NCBI RefSeq assembly: GCF_900156105.1
Contig: NZ_FTMS01000009.1
Location: forward strand, 62,001 to 126,000
Direction: 5' to 3'
DNA length: 64,000 bases
DNA from: Alkalispirochaeta americana
GTDB lineage: Bacteria > Spirochaetota > Spirochaetia > DSM-27196 > Alkalispirochaetaceae
Under the pieces are notes generated by a model. That model did not search any database. It was not told the DNA's origin and saw only the letters and a list, made by a program, of their open reading frames with translations. Every line of letters starts with the position of its first letter. The first letter of the stretch is position 1. The translations under genes were made by a program, and so were the position numbers. Shown here piece by piece: positions 51,767 to 62,580 of the stretch.

Positions 51767-53770
51767 ATGACAAACCTCATCGACTATAAAGCTCCACGAG
51801 ACCGTTTTCTCTCGGTAGATCATCTCCCGGGAAAACAGTTTGATTTTATTTTTGTCACCGGTGACGCCTACGTGGACCACCCCTCCTTCGGGCCAGCTCT
51901 GCTGGGACGACTTCTGGAAGACCAGGGATACCGCGTGGGCGTGCTTGCACAACCCGACTGGCATTCCTGCGATGACTTCCGTCGCCTGGGGCGTCCCCGC
52001 CTGGCCTTTCTGGTGAGCGCCGGCAATATGGATTCTCTTGTGGCCAACTATACCGTCACGGGGAAACCCCGCCGTCAGGATGCCTATAGCCCCAGCGGAG
52101 TCGGGGGAAAGCGGCCCGACCGGGCAACCCTGGTCTACTGCACCCGATTGAGAGAGGCTTTCAAGGATATAGATATTATTCTGGGCGGGATCGAGGCATC
52201 GCTACGCCGATTTGCCCATTACGACTACTGGTCTGATTCATTGAGACGCTCCATCTTGATCGATTCCAAGGCAGATCTGCTGCTTTACGGGATGGGGGAA
52301 CGGGCTCTTCTGGAAGTTGCCCGGCAACTGGACCGGGGAACACGGGCCCGCAATATCACCAACGTGGCGGGAACAGCCTGGAAATACCGCACCACCAATA
52401 CGGACCTGCAGGAGCACCTGAAGGCCTTTCCCGGCAGAGCCTTGCACGATTTGCCCTCCTGGGATGATCTGAAAGATTCCGCGATGGGCACAGAGGCCTA
52501 CGCCAGGTCCTTCCGGGAGCAGCACCGGAATACCGATGCGCTCAACGCGGACATTCTTGCTGAGAGTTACGGCCCCTGGAGGGTGATTCAGAACCCTCCT
52601 GCTCTCCCCCTGGAAGAAGAATCCTTTGACCGGCTCTACGAACTGCCCTACACACGAACGTTCCACCCCGATTATCTGGACCAGGGAGGCGTTCCTGCCA
52701 TTGAAGAGGTCCGATTCAGCCTGGTTTCCAACCGGGGATGTTTTGGCGGGTGCACCTTCTGTGCCCTTACCTACCATCAGGGACGGCGCATACAATCCCG
52801 AAGCACCGCCAGTCTTTTAAGAGAAGCCCGCCTGCTCACCAGCCTGCCCGGTTTCAAAGGGTATATTCACGATGTAGGAGGCCCGACGGCAAACTTTTTC
52901 CGCCCTGCCTGCGAGAAGCAGCTCCACCGGGGAGTTTGCAAGGATCGGCAGTGCCTGGTACCAAAACCCTGCCGGGAGCTCCGGGCCGATCACCGGGATT
53001 ACCTGGAGGTATTACGCGCGCTCAGAGCGGTGGCGGGTGTAAAAAAGGTCTTTGTCCGCTCGGGCCTCCGCTTTGATTATGTCCTGCTTGACCGGGATGA
53101 GACATTCCTGAAAGAACTCTGCTCCAGCCACATCAGCGGCCGACTGAAAGTTGCGCCGGAGCACATATCAGCCCACGCCCTGGAAGCTATGGGAAAACCG
53201 GGAGCAGCCGTGTATCAGCGATTTCAGGAGCGCTACCGGGAGATCAATCGTTCTCTGGGGCTTCCCCAACAGCTGATCCCCTACTTTATCTCGAGTCACC
53301 CCGGAACATCTTTGGCTGACGCCGTCGAGCTGGCGGAGTACTTCCATGCATCCCGGATATCTCCCGAGCAAGTCCAGGATTTTTACCCCACCCCGGGCAC
53401 CCCGGCAACCTGCATGTACTACACAGGCATAGACCCCCGCACAGGCAAGAAAGTTCCTTCAGCAAAAACTCCCCGGGAGAAGGCGATGCAACGGGCCCTG
53501 CTGCAGTACCGGGACCCCAAAAACTGGCACCGCGTCCGGGAAGCACTCCAGGAAGCGCACCGGGAAGACCTGATCGGATGGAAAAAACACTGTCTCATTC
53601 CGCCCGAGCCGCCAGGAAAAAACCAGAGAACGGGCAAGCCCCCGGGAGGAAGCTCTCCGCCCGGGCAAGGAAGGCGCACTAAACCAGGCCCTGAGCCAAC
53701 CCAAAAAGGCAAGGCAAAAAAGACTCACTCCCCCCGCAGAAGCTCTTCCAGGGGGCGGGGACGGCCGTAG
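51767..53770 (+). CDS. ygiQ: YgiQ-family radical SAM protein
   Basis: 667 residues. The N-terminus [37 protein letters not shown] and the radical SAM motif [11 protein letters not shown] (Cys325, 329, 332) identify the widespread UPF0313/YgiQ family, whose reaction is not established. [35 protein letters not shown] and [18 protein letters not shown] are the usual downstream blocks. A basic Gly/Pro/Lys/Arg tail of about 60 residues is longer than usual and may bind nucleic acid. No SD; TATACC lies 5 nt before the ATG. Its last 46 bp overlap the receiver-EAL gene. Confidence 0.9.
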   Translation: MTNLIDYKAPRDRFLSVDHLPGKQFDFIFVTGDAYVDHPSFGPALLGRLLEDQGYRVGVLAQPDWHSCDDFRRLGRPRLAFLVSAGNMDSLVANYTVTGKPRRQDAYSPSGVGGKRPDRATLVYCTRLREAFKDIDIILGGIEASLRRFAHYDYWSDSLRRSILIDSKADLLLYGMGERALLEVARQLDRGTRARNITNVAGTAWKYRTTNTDLQEHLKAFPGRALHDLPSWDDLKDSAMGTEAYARSFREQHRNTDALNADILAESYGPWRVIQNPPALPLEEESFDRLYELPYTRTFHPDYLDQGGVPAIEEVRFSLVSNRGCFGGCTFCALTYHQGRRIQSRSTASLLREARLLTSLPGFKGYIHDVGGPTANFFRPACEKQLHRGVCKDRQCLVPKPCRELRADHRDYLEVLRALRAVAGVKKVFVRSGLRFDYVLLDRDETFLKELCSSHISGRLKVAPEHISAHALEAMGKPGAAVYQRFQERYREINRSLGLPQQLIPYFISSHPGTSLADAVELAEYFHASRISPEQVQDFYPTPGTPATCMYYTGIDPRTGKKVPSAKTPREKAMQRALLQYRDPKNWHRVREALQEAHREDLIGWKKHCLIPPEPPGKNQRTGKPPGGSSPPGQGRRTKPGPEPTQKGKAKKTHSPRRSSSRGRGRP

Positions 53771-55380
53771 TAAAACCCCTGGCCAATACCAACCCCCATC
53801 TTTAGAAGCTGGTCCCGATGTTCCGCCGTTTCTACAAACTCGGCGATCAGCTCCACCCTGGCCTGATCGGCAAAGCTCACAACCCAATCCACAAGCCGCC
53901 GGGCCCGATCACTCACGACAATATCGCGCACCAGCGTGCCATCAATCTTGACGAAATGAAAATCCAGTTCGCTTAACCTCCGCAAGTTGGAATAGCCGCT
54001 ACCGAAATCGTCGATAGCAGCCCGGGCTCCGCAGGAACTGATATTCTCAAGAAAACGTCTGATCTGGGAGAAGTCGCTCCCCTCCTCCTGCTCGACAAGT
54101 TCGATTACCAGATTCCGGGCAAAGGCGGTATCCTCGGAAAGGATCTTCAAGGTGTGTTTCACCACCTGGGGATTCTCAATATCGACGCTTGAAAAGTTCA
54201 AGGAATAGAGACTGGGATGAGCCCGGAAGGCGCTGTACACCTGATCAAGCATGGCCATGGTCAGTTCAGGATAATAGCGGCTGCTTTTTGCTACCTTCAG
54301 GAACGATCCAGGCAGAAGGATCTGGCCGGCCGAGTCCCTGATGCGCATGAGACACTCATAGCCAATGACGGCCTCCGTCTTGAGATCAACCAGAGGCTGG
54401 GCGTAGGCCGCGACCTGGTCTTCCCGGAGAGAGTTTCTGATAGACGTGAGAGTCTGGAGATTGCTTCTGATCACCTCACGGTGCTGGGCCACTACCTCTC
54501 CGGCAAAGACCAGGGTGGGGGCCGTTCCGGGGGCCTGGCTATCTGAAAACGCGATCAGACCATCGTCCAGAACACCTTCCCCCGGCAAACTCACCACAAG
54601 GCGAAACTCGCAGGTAAAAAGAAGATTCTCCACCTCAAACTCTTCTGCCACCAGGTAGCGCTCAAAGGCCCTCATGATCATGGGAGCAGATTCGCTATCA
54701 ATGTAATTTTCGGCGTCCAGGAAACGGAGAACCAGTTCCCCCCTGTCGATCACGTATAAACAACACTCCACCTTGAAAATTGACCGGGCTATTTTCTCGA
54801 TCCGGGCGCAGAGTGCCCGTTCCAGTTTATCCCCTATTCCTGCACCGTAAAGATGACGGACCTCTACCACCTGACGAGACCGGATGAACAGAAGCGGGTT
54901 TGCTCCGTCCTCATTCTCCACATCCTCCTGGAGGGCCATCACGTTAGGCCGCTCCGTCACGCGATCTATGGTGGCAAGAACAAACCGCCGGTTTATCTCG
55001 GCCAGGCGGAGATAGCTTGCAACCTGGGCCTTTAGCTGCACCGGATCAAAGGGTTTGTGTATGAAATCCAGAACTCCCGATTGAAAAGAGGAGAGCATTT
55101 TTTCAGGAGCCGTCTCCCCGGTGATCATGAGAATCGGGATTCGCGCTGCCAGTGGATGCTGGCGGATCACCTCCACCGCTTCGGGACCTTCCATAACAGG
55201 CATTCTGTAATCCATGAGGATCAGGTCGGGAACATGCTCCAGGGCTGCATCGGCCCCCTCTTGACCATTTTCCGCCTCAATCACCTCGACGGAGAGATCC
55301 CTTAGCATATCTACCAGGAGAGATCGCGACGATTTACTATCATCAACAACAAGCACAACCTGTTTTGCGGAACGCGACAT
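53725..55380 (-). CDS. Response regulator with EAL (c-di-GMP phosphodiesterase) output
   Basis: 551 residues from the ATG at 55380. An N-terminal receiver domain (about 5-125) has VVDDSKSS acidic residues, the phosphoacceptor in LILMDYRMP and the conserved lysine in IHKPFD. About 180 residues with no family I recognise follow. The EAL domain (about 310-545) shows ECLMRI in place of EAL, with the catalytic glutamates, [20 protein letters not shown] and [11 protein letters not shown] present, so it should hydrolyse c-di-GMP. It could be the partner of an orphan kinase in the region. No SD; TATAAG ends 4 nt before the start. Confidence 0.88.
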   Translation of the reverse strand: MSRSAKQVVLVVDDSKSSRSLLVDMLRDLSVEVIEAENGQEGADAALEHVPDLILMDYRMPVMEGPEAVEVIRQHPLAARIPILMITGETAPEKMLSSFQSGVLDFIHKPFDPVQLKAQVASYLRLAEINRRFVLATIDRVTERPNVMALQEDVENEDGANPLLFIRSRQVVEVRHLYGAGIGDKLERALCARIEKIARSIFKVECCLYVIDRGELVLRFLDAENYIDSESAPMIMRAFERYLVAEEFEVENLLFTCEFRLVVSLPGEGVLDDGLIAFSDSQAPGTAPTLVFAGEVVAQHREVIRSNLQTLTSIRNSLREDQVAAYAQPLVDLKTEAVIGYECLMRIRDSAGQILLPGSFLKVAKSSRYYPELTMAMLDQVYSAFRAHPSLYSLNFSSVDIENPQVVKHTLKILSEDTAFARNLVIELVEQEEGSDFSQIRRFLENISSCGARAAIDDFGSGYSNLRRLSELDFHFVKIDGTLVRDIVVSDRARRLVDWVVSFADQARVELIAEFVETAEHRDQLLKMGVGIGQGFYYGRPRPLEELLRGE

Positions 55381-55524
55381 AACTCTTATAGAGTAATCCA
55401 AGGTCAGGACCGTGCGCCAGAGCAAATGACCAGAGCAATCACCCCGAGGGAAGAAACTCCCGGAACAAACCGGTGAACCCAGGGGTAAAGATCAATCTCG
55501 CCTTTTGCGGTAGACTCATGGACC

Positions 55525-56706
55525 ATGAAAGACTGGGACGTAATTATCATCGGTGCCGGAGCATCGGGCCTCATGTGTGCCGCCCAGGCGGGTCAGCGGG
55601 GAAGATCGGTCCTTGTTCTCGATGCAGGCAAGAGACCGGGACGGAAAATTCTCATTGCCGGCGGCGGGGCCTGCAATTTCACGAACCTTCGGATTGATTC
55701 AAGCAACTATATCTCCCACAACCCCCATTTTTGCAAGTCCTCCTTGAGCCGCTATACCCAGTTTGATTTTATCGATCTGGTGGAGCGCTACGGCATTCCC
55801 TACCACGAGCGACAGGAGGGGCAACTTTTCTGCGATCATTCCTCGAGAGATATTCTGGACATGCTTCTCCAGGAGGCTCGAGCAGGAGGCGCGGTAACAC
55901 GCATGAACCAAACGGTCCGGACGGTTTCAAGTCAGGAGAGTCGGTACCGTGTGGAGACTTCTTCGGAGACTTTCAGCGCTGATTCGGTGGTGGTGGCTAC
56001 GGGAGGGATTTCCCTTCCGACTGCCGGAGTATCGCCCTTGGGCTTCCGGATTGCCGAACACTTTGGCCTTCCACTGGTCCCTCCGGCCCCGGCCCTGGTT
56101 CCCCTCACATGGCAAACAAAAGAAAAATCGCTCTTTCTGCCACTCAGCGGCATCTCCATCCTCGTTACCGCCCACTGTGGAGACGTATCATTCACGGGGG
56201 ATCTGCTCTTCACGCACCGAGGTGTAAGCGGTCCCGTAGCCCTGCAACTATCTACCTACTGGGAGCAGGGGCGGGAGGTTATTCTTGATTTTCTGCCCCG
56301 AAAAAACATGGGGCACCTTCTTGAAACGGCCCAAAGAAAAAACCCGGGGAAAACCGCTCTGAACACTCTGGCCCTGCACCTCCCCCGGCGCCTGGCTGAA
56401 ACGCTCCTTGAGAGGAGCGGCCTGGCATCGGTCCCGGTCAAGGACGTTTCCCCAAAACAGGCAAAACAACTCACCGAAGAGATCCAGTCCTTTCGGTTCA
56501 CGCCCCAGGGAACTGAAGGGTACCGCACCGCCGAGGCAACCCGGGGCGGCGTCAGCACTGAAGCCCTCTCGTCGAAGACCATGGAAGCAGCGGGAAGACA
56601 AGGCCTCTACTTTATCGGTGAAGTGGTAGATGTAACAGGGCAACTGGGCGGATATAACCTGCAATGGGCCTGGAGTTCCGGCTGGGCTGCAGGGCAATGC
56701 TGCTAG
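55525..56706 (+). CDS. BaiN/YhiN (HI0933-type) flavoprotein
   Basis: 393 residues. FAD-binding fingerprint IIIGAGASGLMCAAQAGQRG at the N-terminus, then the family-specific KILIAGGGACNFTN, followed by FTHRGVSGPVALQLS and a C-terminal FIGEVVDVTGQLGGYNLQWAWSSG. These match the HI0933/YhiN/BaiN flavoproteins, NAD(P)H-linked reductases of uncertain substrate (3-dehydro-bile-acid reductase has been assigned to BaiN). Cytoplasmic. No SD; TAGACT lies 8 nt before the ATG. It is followed by the second chemoreceptor 80 bp later. Confidence 0.88.
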   Translation: MKDWDVIIIGAGASGLMCAAQAGQRGRSVLVLDAGKRPGRKILIAGGGACNFTNLRIDSSNYISHNPHFCKSSLSRYTQFDFIDLVERYGIPYHERQEGQLFCDHSSRDILDMLLQEARAGGAVTRMNQTVRTVSSQESRYRVETSSETFSADSVVVATGGISLPTAGVSPLGFRIAEHFGLPLVPPAPALVPLTWQTKEKSLFLPLSGISILVTAHCGDVSFTGDLLFTHRGVSGPVALQLSTYWEQGREVILDFLPRKNMGHLLETAQRKNPGKTALNTLALHLPRRLAETLLERSGLASVPVKDVSPKQAKQLTEEIQSFRFTPQGTEGYRTAEATRGGVSTEALSSKTMEAAGRQGLYFIGEVVDVTGQLGGYNLQWAWSSGWAAGQCC

Positions 56707-56786
56707 CATCAAGAAGGAAAGTAAAACAGTCCGGTTTTTTCCATTCTTCCCTGGAAATCTCCCAAGCCATATCTTAGGATTTATTC

Positions 56787-59033
56787 ATGTTTGGTCAAAA
56801 GAAAGCTCGTCCCTCCCCCGAGAACCCCCATCAGGGTTCTCCCCAGGACCTTGCCCGGGATCACCAGCGGGTGCATCCCCTTCACAGCATCAAGACACGA
56901 CTTGTTCTTGCCTTTGTCTCTCTTACGTTCTTGTCGTCGGTTGTGATAGGAGGCTCCGTGGCGCTGCGTGTCATATCGCAAACCCGCAACGACTACCAGG
57001 AAATGGTGGAGCAGCAACTGGGTATCACAAACCAGGCGTTGAACAATTATATCAATAACATCAGCTACAACACCGAAATGATGGCCTCGCTTCCCCTGGT
57101 CCGTCAGGCGGACACCCGGATAACTTCCTACGTGGACAAGACAGGGCCTGGAGGGAGCATTCCCATGCTTCCCCTGGAGGGAGACCCCTACCAGGCCGAT
57201 CTGTACCGGATCTTCGAGACCTTTGTCACGGCCCACCCGGCGGTATTCACGGCAAGCCTGGGCGTAGAGGAGCACGGCGGTTTCGTGCAGTACCCTGCTC
57301 GAAACCGGGGAGACGGCTACGATGCCCGGACCCGTTCCTGGTATCGCCAGGCTGCAGCAAACCGCCGGGAGGTATCATTTTCGAACGCCTACACAACCTC
57401 TACGGGCGAACTGGTTATTTTCGTGGTACGGGCCGTCCACGATCAGAATGATCATTTTGTCGGAGTTTTGAGCATCGACATCGATTTGCGGGATCTCTCT
57501 GACATGGTCAGCAATATTCGCATCGGTCAATCGGGCTATGTGGCGATCACCGACAGAGAGGGGAATATTCTGGCCCACCCCCACAGACCCGAGCTGGCAG
57601 GAGAACACATCTCGCGGCTGGAGATTCCCCGGTTTGCCGATTTTGGTTCGATCGATGAAGAGCCCTTCTCAGCTTCCCTGGAGGAGGGGTCTAACTACTG
57701 GATACGGGTTCGTGCCTCGGATAACCGGCAGTTCCCCGTGCAGTTTGTTGTCTTTATCGAAGAAGCAGAGTTCTATATTACGGCCAACGCGATCGTGAGA
57801 AGAATTATCCTTATCAGCACGCTTTTCCTTCTGGCAGCCTTCGGGATTGCCTATTTCATCTCCTCCCGAGTACTGGCCCGAAACATTCTCCAGGCCACCC
57901 GGGCCATGGGGGAGCTCGCCCAGGGCGACGCCGATCTCACCCGGGGACTGGCCATCGAATCCCGGGACGAGATCGGTCTGCTCGCCCGGGAGTTCAACCT
58001 CTTCCTGGGGAAACTGCGGAATCTTGTTGCCGATGTCCGGACCGCCGTGGACGAGACGGAACGTATCGAATCCACCATGGGGAGTTCCACCGAAGAGACC
58101 TCGTCGGCTATCGAAGAGATCAGCGCCACCATGACAAATATTTCGCGCCAAATCCAGGAGATGGACAACCAGGTGGACCAATCAGCCTCATCGATGAAAC
58201 TGATCAACACCAACCTGCAGAACATGGATGAGCGGATCACCGATCAGGCGGCCATGGTGGAACAGAGCACCGCTGCCATAACCCAGATGATAGCCTCTTT
58301 GGGGAACGTGGCTCAAATCACCCAGACCAAGCTCAAGAGCACCGAAAACCTGGCCCAACAAACCGAGATCGGCCGCGCCAGCATCGAGGAAACCGCCTCG
58401 ATCTTCCAGAGCGTGGTGGTCCACATCGGCTCGATCCAGGAAATGGCCGAGACGATAAACAATATCTCCAGCCAGACAAACCTGCTCTCCATGAATGCCG
58501 CGATTGAGGCGGCCCATGCGGGAGAGGCCGGCCGGGGGTTTTCCGTGGTAGCCGAGGAGATCCGCAAGCTTGCGGAATCCAGCGCCGAGTCCTCCACCAG
58601 GATAAGCAAGTTGATTCAGGAAATCACCGGCGCCGTCCAGCGTACCAGCGAGACCGTCAGTAATACCACCACCGTGCTGGACGCCATATCCCAGGATGCG
58701 CGTGACACGGTGAACGCCTTTAGCGAGATCAATCACTCTATCAGCGAGCTGAACACAGGGGGGCGGCAGGTCCTGGAGGCGAGCGAGGAGATCAACGAGA
58801 TAACCATCCAGATTCGCGAAGGGAGCCGTGAGATCAGCCAGGGGGCCGAGCAATCACTCGCTGTAGCAGCCAGGGTTCAGACAATCTCTACAGAGGTTAC
58901 GGGAGGCGTAGCAGAGGTCAAGATTGGCACCGACGAGATTGTCCTGGCGATTCAGGAGATCGTGGAACTTTCGAAGAAGCTCTCCGAAGTAATCGGAAAA
59001 GTCAAGGAAGGCTTCGGTCAGTTTCACATCTAG
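56787..59033 (+). CDS. Methyl-accepting chemotaxis protein with double-Cache sensor
   Basis: 748 residues. Transmembrane segments at about 35-58 and 335-360 frame a dCache_1 domain with [49 protein letters not shown] and VQFVVFIEE. dCache receptors commonly bind amino acids or small organic acids. HAMP and a long signalling domain follow, with tip [29 protein letters not shown]. No SD; TAGGAT lies 6 nt before the ATG. A strong bidirectional terminator follows the stop. Confidence 0.92.
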   Translation: MFGQKKARPSPENPHQGSPQDLARDHQRVHPLHSIKTRLVLAFVSLTFLSSVVIGGSVALRVISQTRNDYQEMVEQQLGITNQALNNYINNISYNTEMMASLPLVRQADTRITSYVDKTGPGGSIPMLPLEGDPYQADLYRIFETFVTAHPAVFTASLGVEEHGGFVQYPARNRGDGYDARTRSWYRQAAANRREVSFSNAYTTSTGELVIFVVRAVHDQNDHFVGVLSIDIDLRDLSDMVSNIRIGQSGYVAITDREGNILAHPHRPELAGEHISRLEIPRFADFGSIDEEPFSASLEEGSNYWIRVRASDNRQFPVQFVVFIEEAEFYITANAIVRRIILISTLFLLAAFGIAYFISSRVLARNILQATRAMGELAQGDADLTRGLAIESRDEIGLLAREFNLFLGKLRNLVADVRTAVDETERIESTMGSSTEETSSAIEEISATMTNISRQIQEMDNQVDQSASSMKLINTNLQNMDERITDQAAMVEQSTAAITQMIASLGNVAQITQTKLKSTENLAQQTEIGRASIEETASIFQSVVVHIGSIQEMAETINNISSQTNLLSMNAAIEAAHAGEAGRGFSVVAEEIRKLAESSAESSTRISKLIQEITGAVQRTSETVSNTTTVLDAISQDARDTVNAFSEINHSISELNTGGRQVLEASEEINEITIQIREGSREISQGAEQSLAVAARVQTISTEVTGGVAEVKIGTDEIVLAIQEIVELSKKLSEVIGKVKEGFGQFHI

Positions 59034-59102
59034 CGTCTTTTGATGCGGTGCGCCCCCGGGGGCGTCTTCCAGCACGGAACATCCTTACGGCCTGTACACA
59101 TC

Positions 59103-59141
59103 AGGAGTCTGCCGGCCAGAACGCCCCGGCAGACTCCTTTT
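59103..59141. terminator. Bidirectional terminator between the chemoreceptor and purK
   Basis: AGGAGTCTGCCGG pairs perfectly with CCGGCAGACTCCT (13-bp stem, loop about 10 nt) and is followed by TTTT on the plus strand and preceded by a short A-containing stretch on the minus side. It sits between convergent genes. Confidence 0.82.
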
Positions 59142-59153
59142 GCTCGACGGGGT

Positions 59154-60260
59154 CTAGCGCACCAGCGGGGCCAGCGGGGCCAGCGGGGCCAGCGCCAGAA
59201 GGTGCTCCAGGCCCCTGAGCATCTCCTCTTTTGAGGGAGCGCAGATCGTTCCGTGGCCGATTTTCCGCCCCGGCCGGGGGGATTTCCCGTAACTGTGGTA
59301 ATGTGAATGGGGTATCTTCAGCACGGCCTCCTGCGCCGGAGCAGCTCCGATGAAGTTTACCATGGCGGAGTGCCCCCTCCGGGAGGTGTCACCCAGGGGA
59401 AACCCGGCCACCGCGCGAAGATGATTCTCAAACTGGCTGACCCCGGCCCCCTCGATCGTCCAGTGGCCTGTGTTGTGGACACGGGGAGCCATCTCGTTGG
59501 CCACCAGCCCTTGGGGTGTTACAAAGAGCTCCAGCGCCAGGGTCCCCACGTAGCAAAGCCGTTCCAAAAGCAATCCTGCCATCGCTTCGGCCTCCTGCTG
59601 GAGCGGATCAGCCTCACAGCTGCAGGAATAATGGAGAATACCTCCCTGGTGGGTATTCTCGCTCAGGGGATAACAGGCGATCTCCCCTGATCGTGAACGA
59701 ACCGCAACAATCGAGACCTCCCGGGAGAATTCCGCAAAACCCTCAAGTATGCAGGGAACACCTCCCAGGGATTCCCAGGCCCGAGAAATATCTTTCCGGG
59801 ATCGTATCAGCACTTGCCCTTTGCCGTCGTACCCCAGGCAGCGTGTTTTCACCAGGGCCGGGAGCCCCAGAGATTCCACAGCCTCCACGAGGGCTTCACG
59901 GGAATCCACCGCTGCAAAGGGAACTGTTGGAATCCCCAGATCCCGAAAGAGCCCTTTCTCGGTGAGTCGGTCCCGGGAGAGGGCAAGTGCCTCGGCAGGA
60001 GGATATACAGGGATCTGCTCTTCAAGAAAGCGGACGCTCTGCGAGGGAACGTTCTCGAACTCATAGGTTACTACCTGTGTCGACCGGACCAGCCGCTCCA
60101 GGGATGCGTTATCTTCGTAGGAGCCAATGATGTGGGAGGTTGCCACCTGCGCGCAGGCATCGGGGGAAGGATCCAGCACAACGCACTCGATTCCCAGGGG
60201 ATGGCCGGCCAGAGCGAGCATTCTGGCCAGCTGGCCCCCGCCGAGAATACCGACCTTCAT
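59154..60260 (-). CDS. purK: 5-(carboxyamino)imidazole ribonucleotide synthase
   Basis: 368 residues. N-terminal [16 protein letters not shown], then TYEFENVPS and ATP-grasp blocks [30 protein letters not shown] and [14 protein letters not shown]-type (here [14 protein letters not shown]) match PurK. It carboxylates AIR with ATP and bicarbonate to N5-CAIR. ATG overlaps the purE stop (ATGA). The last residues form a [10 protein letters not shown] repeat from three 9-bp tandem units, dispensable-looking and possibly unstable. Confidence 0.93.
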   Translation of the reverse strand: MKVGILGGGQLARMLALAGHPLGIECVVLDPSPDACAQVATSHIIGSYEDNASLERLVRSTQVVTYEFENVPSQSVRFLEEQIPVYPPAEALALSRDRLTEKGLFRDLGIPTVPFAAVDSREALVEAVESLGLPALVKTRCLGYDGKGQVLIRSRKDISRAWESLGGVPCILEGFAEFSREVSIVAVRSRSGEIACYPLSENTHQGGILHYSCSCEADPLQQEAEAMAGLLLERLCYVGTLALELFVTPQGLVANEMAPRVHNTGHWTIEGAGVSQFENHLRAVAGFPLGDTSRRGHSAMVNFIGAAPAQEAVLKIPHSHYHSYGKSPRPGRKIGHGTICAPSKEEMLRGLEHLLALAPLAPLAPLVR

Positions 60261-60751
60261 GACTCATCCCGGGGGTCGGGGTGAGCCAGAACCTGCTCGG
60301 TCTGGCGGAGACGGAACTCTTCCAGCGAAGCACGAATCTGGGGATTGCCGATCGCCAGAATTGAAGCAGCCAGGAGCGCTGCGTTCACCGCTCCAGCCCG
60401 ACCAATCGCCATGGTCCCCACGGGAATTCCTGCGGGCATCTGAACGATCGAGAGCAGGGAATCCACCCCCTGGAGCGTTCTGGACTGAACAGGAACACCC
60501 AGCACGGGAAGAGCTGTCTTGGCTGCGGTCATGCCGGGAAGATGGGCAGCACCACCGGCACCGGCGATGATCACCTTGATCCCTCTTCCTTCGGCTTCTT
60601 CGGCGTAGCGAAACAGCTTGTCCGGTGTCCGGTGTGCCGAGACCACCTCCACCTCGCAGGGAACATTCAGCGTTTCCAGAGTCTCTGCCGTGTGACGGAG
60701 AGTATCCCAATCAGAACGCGACCCCATTATCAGTCCCACCAACGGCTTCAT
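60257..60751 (-). CDS. purE: N5-carboxyaminoimidazole ribonucleotide mutase
   Basis: 164 residues, class I PurE. Motifs [21 protein letters not shown] and [17 protein letters not shown] are intact with the catalytic histidine in SAHRTP and the second active-site histidine in GGAAHLPG. It converts N5-CAIR to CAIR in purine synthesis, using the PurK product. SD GAGGAGGAG. A TATAAT (complement of 60825-60830) 75 bp upstream may be the -10; no clear -35. No purine riboswitch was seen in the leader. Confidence 0.95.
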   Translation of the reverse strand: MKPLVGLIMGSRSDWDTLRHTAETLETLNVPCEVEVVSAHRTPDKLFRYAEEAEGRGIKVIIAGAGGAAHLPGMTAAKTALPVLGVPVQSRTLQGVDSLLSIVQMPAGIPVGTMAIGRAGAVNAALLAASILAIGNPQIRASLEEFRLRQTEQVLAHPDPRDES

Positions 60752-60891
60752 AGCTCCTCCTCGGCCGAATCACCCTCTTGTTCCACCCACCGGTCAGGGT
60801 GAACCATCTACAAGAATTTTCACGATTATAGACCGTTCCAGGGGAATGGGGGAAGATCGCGCCTCTTCAGAACAGAGCCCGGTACAGGATC

Positions 60892-62580
60892 TCAGGACGA
60901 GGCCGCTGTCAGAGGAAATCGAAGCGTTGTTACGGTTCCTTCCGAAGATGTGACAGAGAGATCTCCTTTCAATTGCCGGGCCAGTTGCTGCACCAGAGTC
61001 TTGCCCAGGGAGAACTCGCCCTGCTCCGACAGCGAGGCCCCTACTCCCCGATCCCACACAACAAGCTCGGCCTCCTGTTTCCGGACTCTGTGGAAGCGGA
61101 TTCCCAGAGATTTTTCTCCTGTGAACCCCGGTGGGTAGGCGTGTTTGAGAACATTCGTGACGAGTTCGTTCAGGATGAGTCCGCAGGGAATCGCTTCGTT
61201 GATTGAAAGGTCTACCTCTTCCACGTGAGAATCCAGGGAGATTCCCTGGTCCTGCGCCGAGTAGGCCAAATAGAGTTCCTCCAGGATATCACCGATGTAA
61301 CTCCCGAAATCAATGCGGGAGAGACTATCGGAACGGTAAATTTTTTCATGAACCAGCGCCATGGAGCGTATTCGCCCTTCTGCTTCAATAAAGGCCTCCT
61401 GCGCATCCTCCTGGGGAGTCTGAAGCATTTGAAGATTCAGGAGGCTGATAATCATTTGAAAGTTATTCTTCACCCGATGGTGTACTTCCTGGAGAAGAAC
61501 CTCCTTTTCCCGCAGAGAGTCCCGCAACGCTCCTTCCCGGGCCTCCAGAACTCCCCCCATGGCGACAAAGGCGTGGTGGAGCGCCTCAACCTCCCGAAAA
61601 CTGGCTTCGGTCTCCCCGAACCGATAAACTCCCGAACTGATCTGTCCCGTCTGTTCCACCAGACGTTTCACTGGTTTCAGAATGCGCCAGTACAAGGAAA
61701 AAGAGATCAGAGTCCCCAAAAGGAGGACACAGGCAAGAACGACCAGGATCGTCGTCAGAATCGTCCTTACCGGAGCAAGCGCTTCAGCCCTCTCCTGAAG
61801 AAGGGAAAGAGACCAGCCCGAAGGTTCCACAGAAACCGACAGCCCCTGATATGCCCGCCCATCCAGATAAAACTGCCGGGTTTCACCATAGCCGTCTCCG
61901 GGATCACCGGGGTCAGGTAGTTGGGTCATGTTCCTCATTTCCTGAACATACCGGGGGTCAGGATGAGCGATAACGGTCTGAACCTGATCCCTGATCAGGG
62001 CGAACCCCGTCTCTCCCAGGCGGATTCCCGAAACAATGGATCCCAGAACCGAAAGATCAAGAAACCCCACCAGGACGGACTCCCCCAGGGGCACCGAGAG
62101 GGTCGCCGTGGGAGATCCCGTCTCGAGGGACACAAAGGCTCGCGACCAGAGCGGAAGATCTCCCTTTCCCCGTTCCAGAAAAAACTGCTGCCGGGACATA
62201 TCCAGGCCCATCTGCTCGGGGCTTGCAGGGACGGAGAGGGTCACTCTTCCGGTTTCGTCAAGAAGCGTCAGTCGCTTGAAGAAATCGTAGTTCTCAACCA
62301 GACGTGCCAGAAGATTCTGAACCTCCCGGGAAGACTGTTTCCCTGCAGCGTCCCGCAAAATAGCCCGGGCGTAGTTCAGGACACTCTCCGCTTCGAAGGC
62401 CACCCGCGAAACCCGGCTTGCCATCTCCCGCGAGAGAAGATGTTGCGTCGCCACAACCTCCTCTTCGAGGACCCCGCGCAAGGTTGAATAACTCACCCCT
62501 CCCAGGAAGAGCAAAGGAATCACCGTGGAAAAGAGATATAGAAACAGGAGGATCTGCTTCAGGCTGGAGAAAATCTTCAC
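60892..62580 (-). CDS. Sensor histidine kinase (HisKA_2) coupled to a binding lipoprotein
   Basis: 562 residues from a GTG at 62580 that overlaps the stop of the upstream lipoprotein gene (GTGA). Transmembrane helices at about 8-28 and 275-300 bracket a Cache-like periplasmic domain; a HAMP-like linker leads to EVHHRVKNNFQ, the HisKA_2 phosphoacceptor, and a HATPase domain (LILNELVTN ... VVWDRGVGASL). It would sense input through the neighbouring binding protein. No response regulator gene is adjacent, so output partner is unknown. The downstream gene purE is unrelated. Confidence 0.88.
   Translation of the reverse strand: MKIFSSLKQILLFLYLFSTVIPLLFLGGVSYSTLRGVLEEEVVATQHLLSREMASRVSRVAFEAESVLNYARAILRDAAGKQSSREVQNLLARLVENYDFFKRLTLLDETGRVTLSVPASPEQMGLDMSRQQFFLERGKGDLPLWSRAFVSLETGSPTATLSVPLGESVLVGFLDLSVLGSIVSGIRLGETGFALIRDQVQTVIAHPDPRYVQEMRNMTQLPDPGDPGDGYGETRQFYLDGRAYQGLSVSVEPSGWSLSLLQERAEALAPVRTILTTILVVLACVLLLGTLISFSLYWRILKPVKRLVEQTGQISSGVYRFGETEASFREVEALHHAFVAMGGVLEAREGALRDSLREKEVLLQEVHHRVKNNFQMIISLLNLQMLQTPQEDAQEAFIEAEGRIRSMALVHEKIYRSDSLSRIDFGSYIGDILEELYLAYSAQDQGISLDSHVEEVDLSINEAIPCGLILNELVTNVLKHAYPPGFTGEKSLGIRFHRVRKQEAELVVWDRGVGASLSEQGEFSLGKTLVQQLARQLKGDLSVTSSEGTVTTLRFPLTAASS

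Noticed and set aside
60752-60891. Purine riboswitch ahead of purE
   Set aside because: The conserved purine aptamer core is not present.
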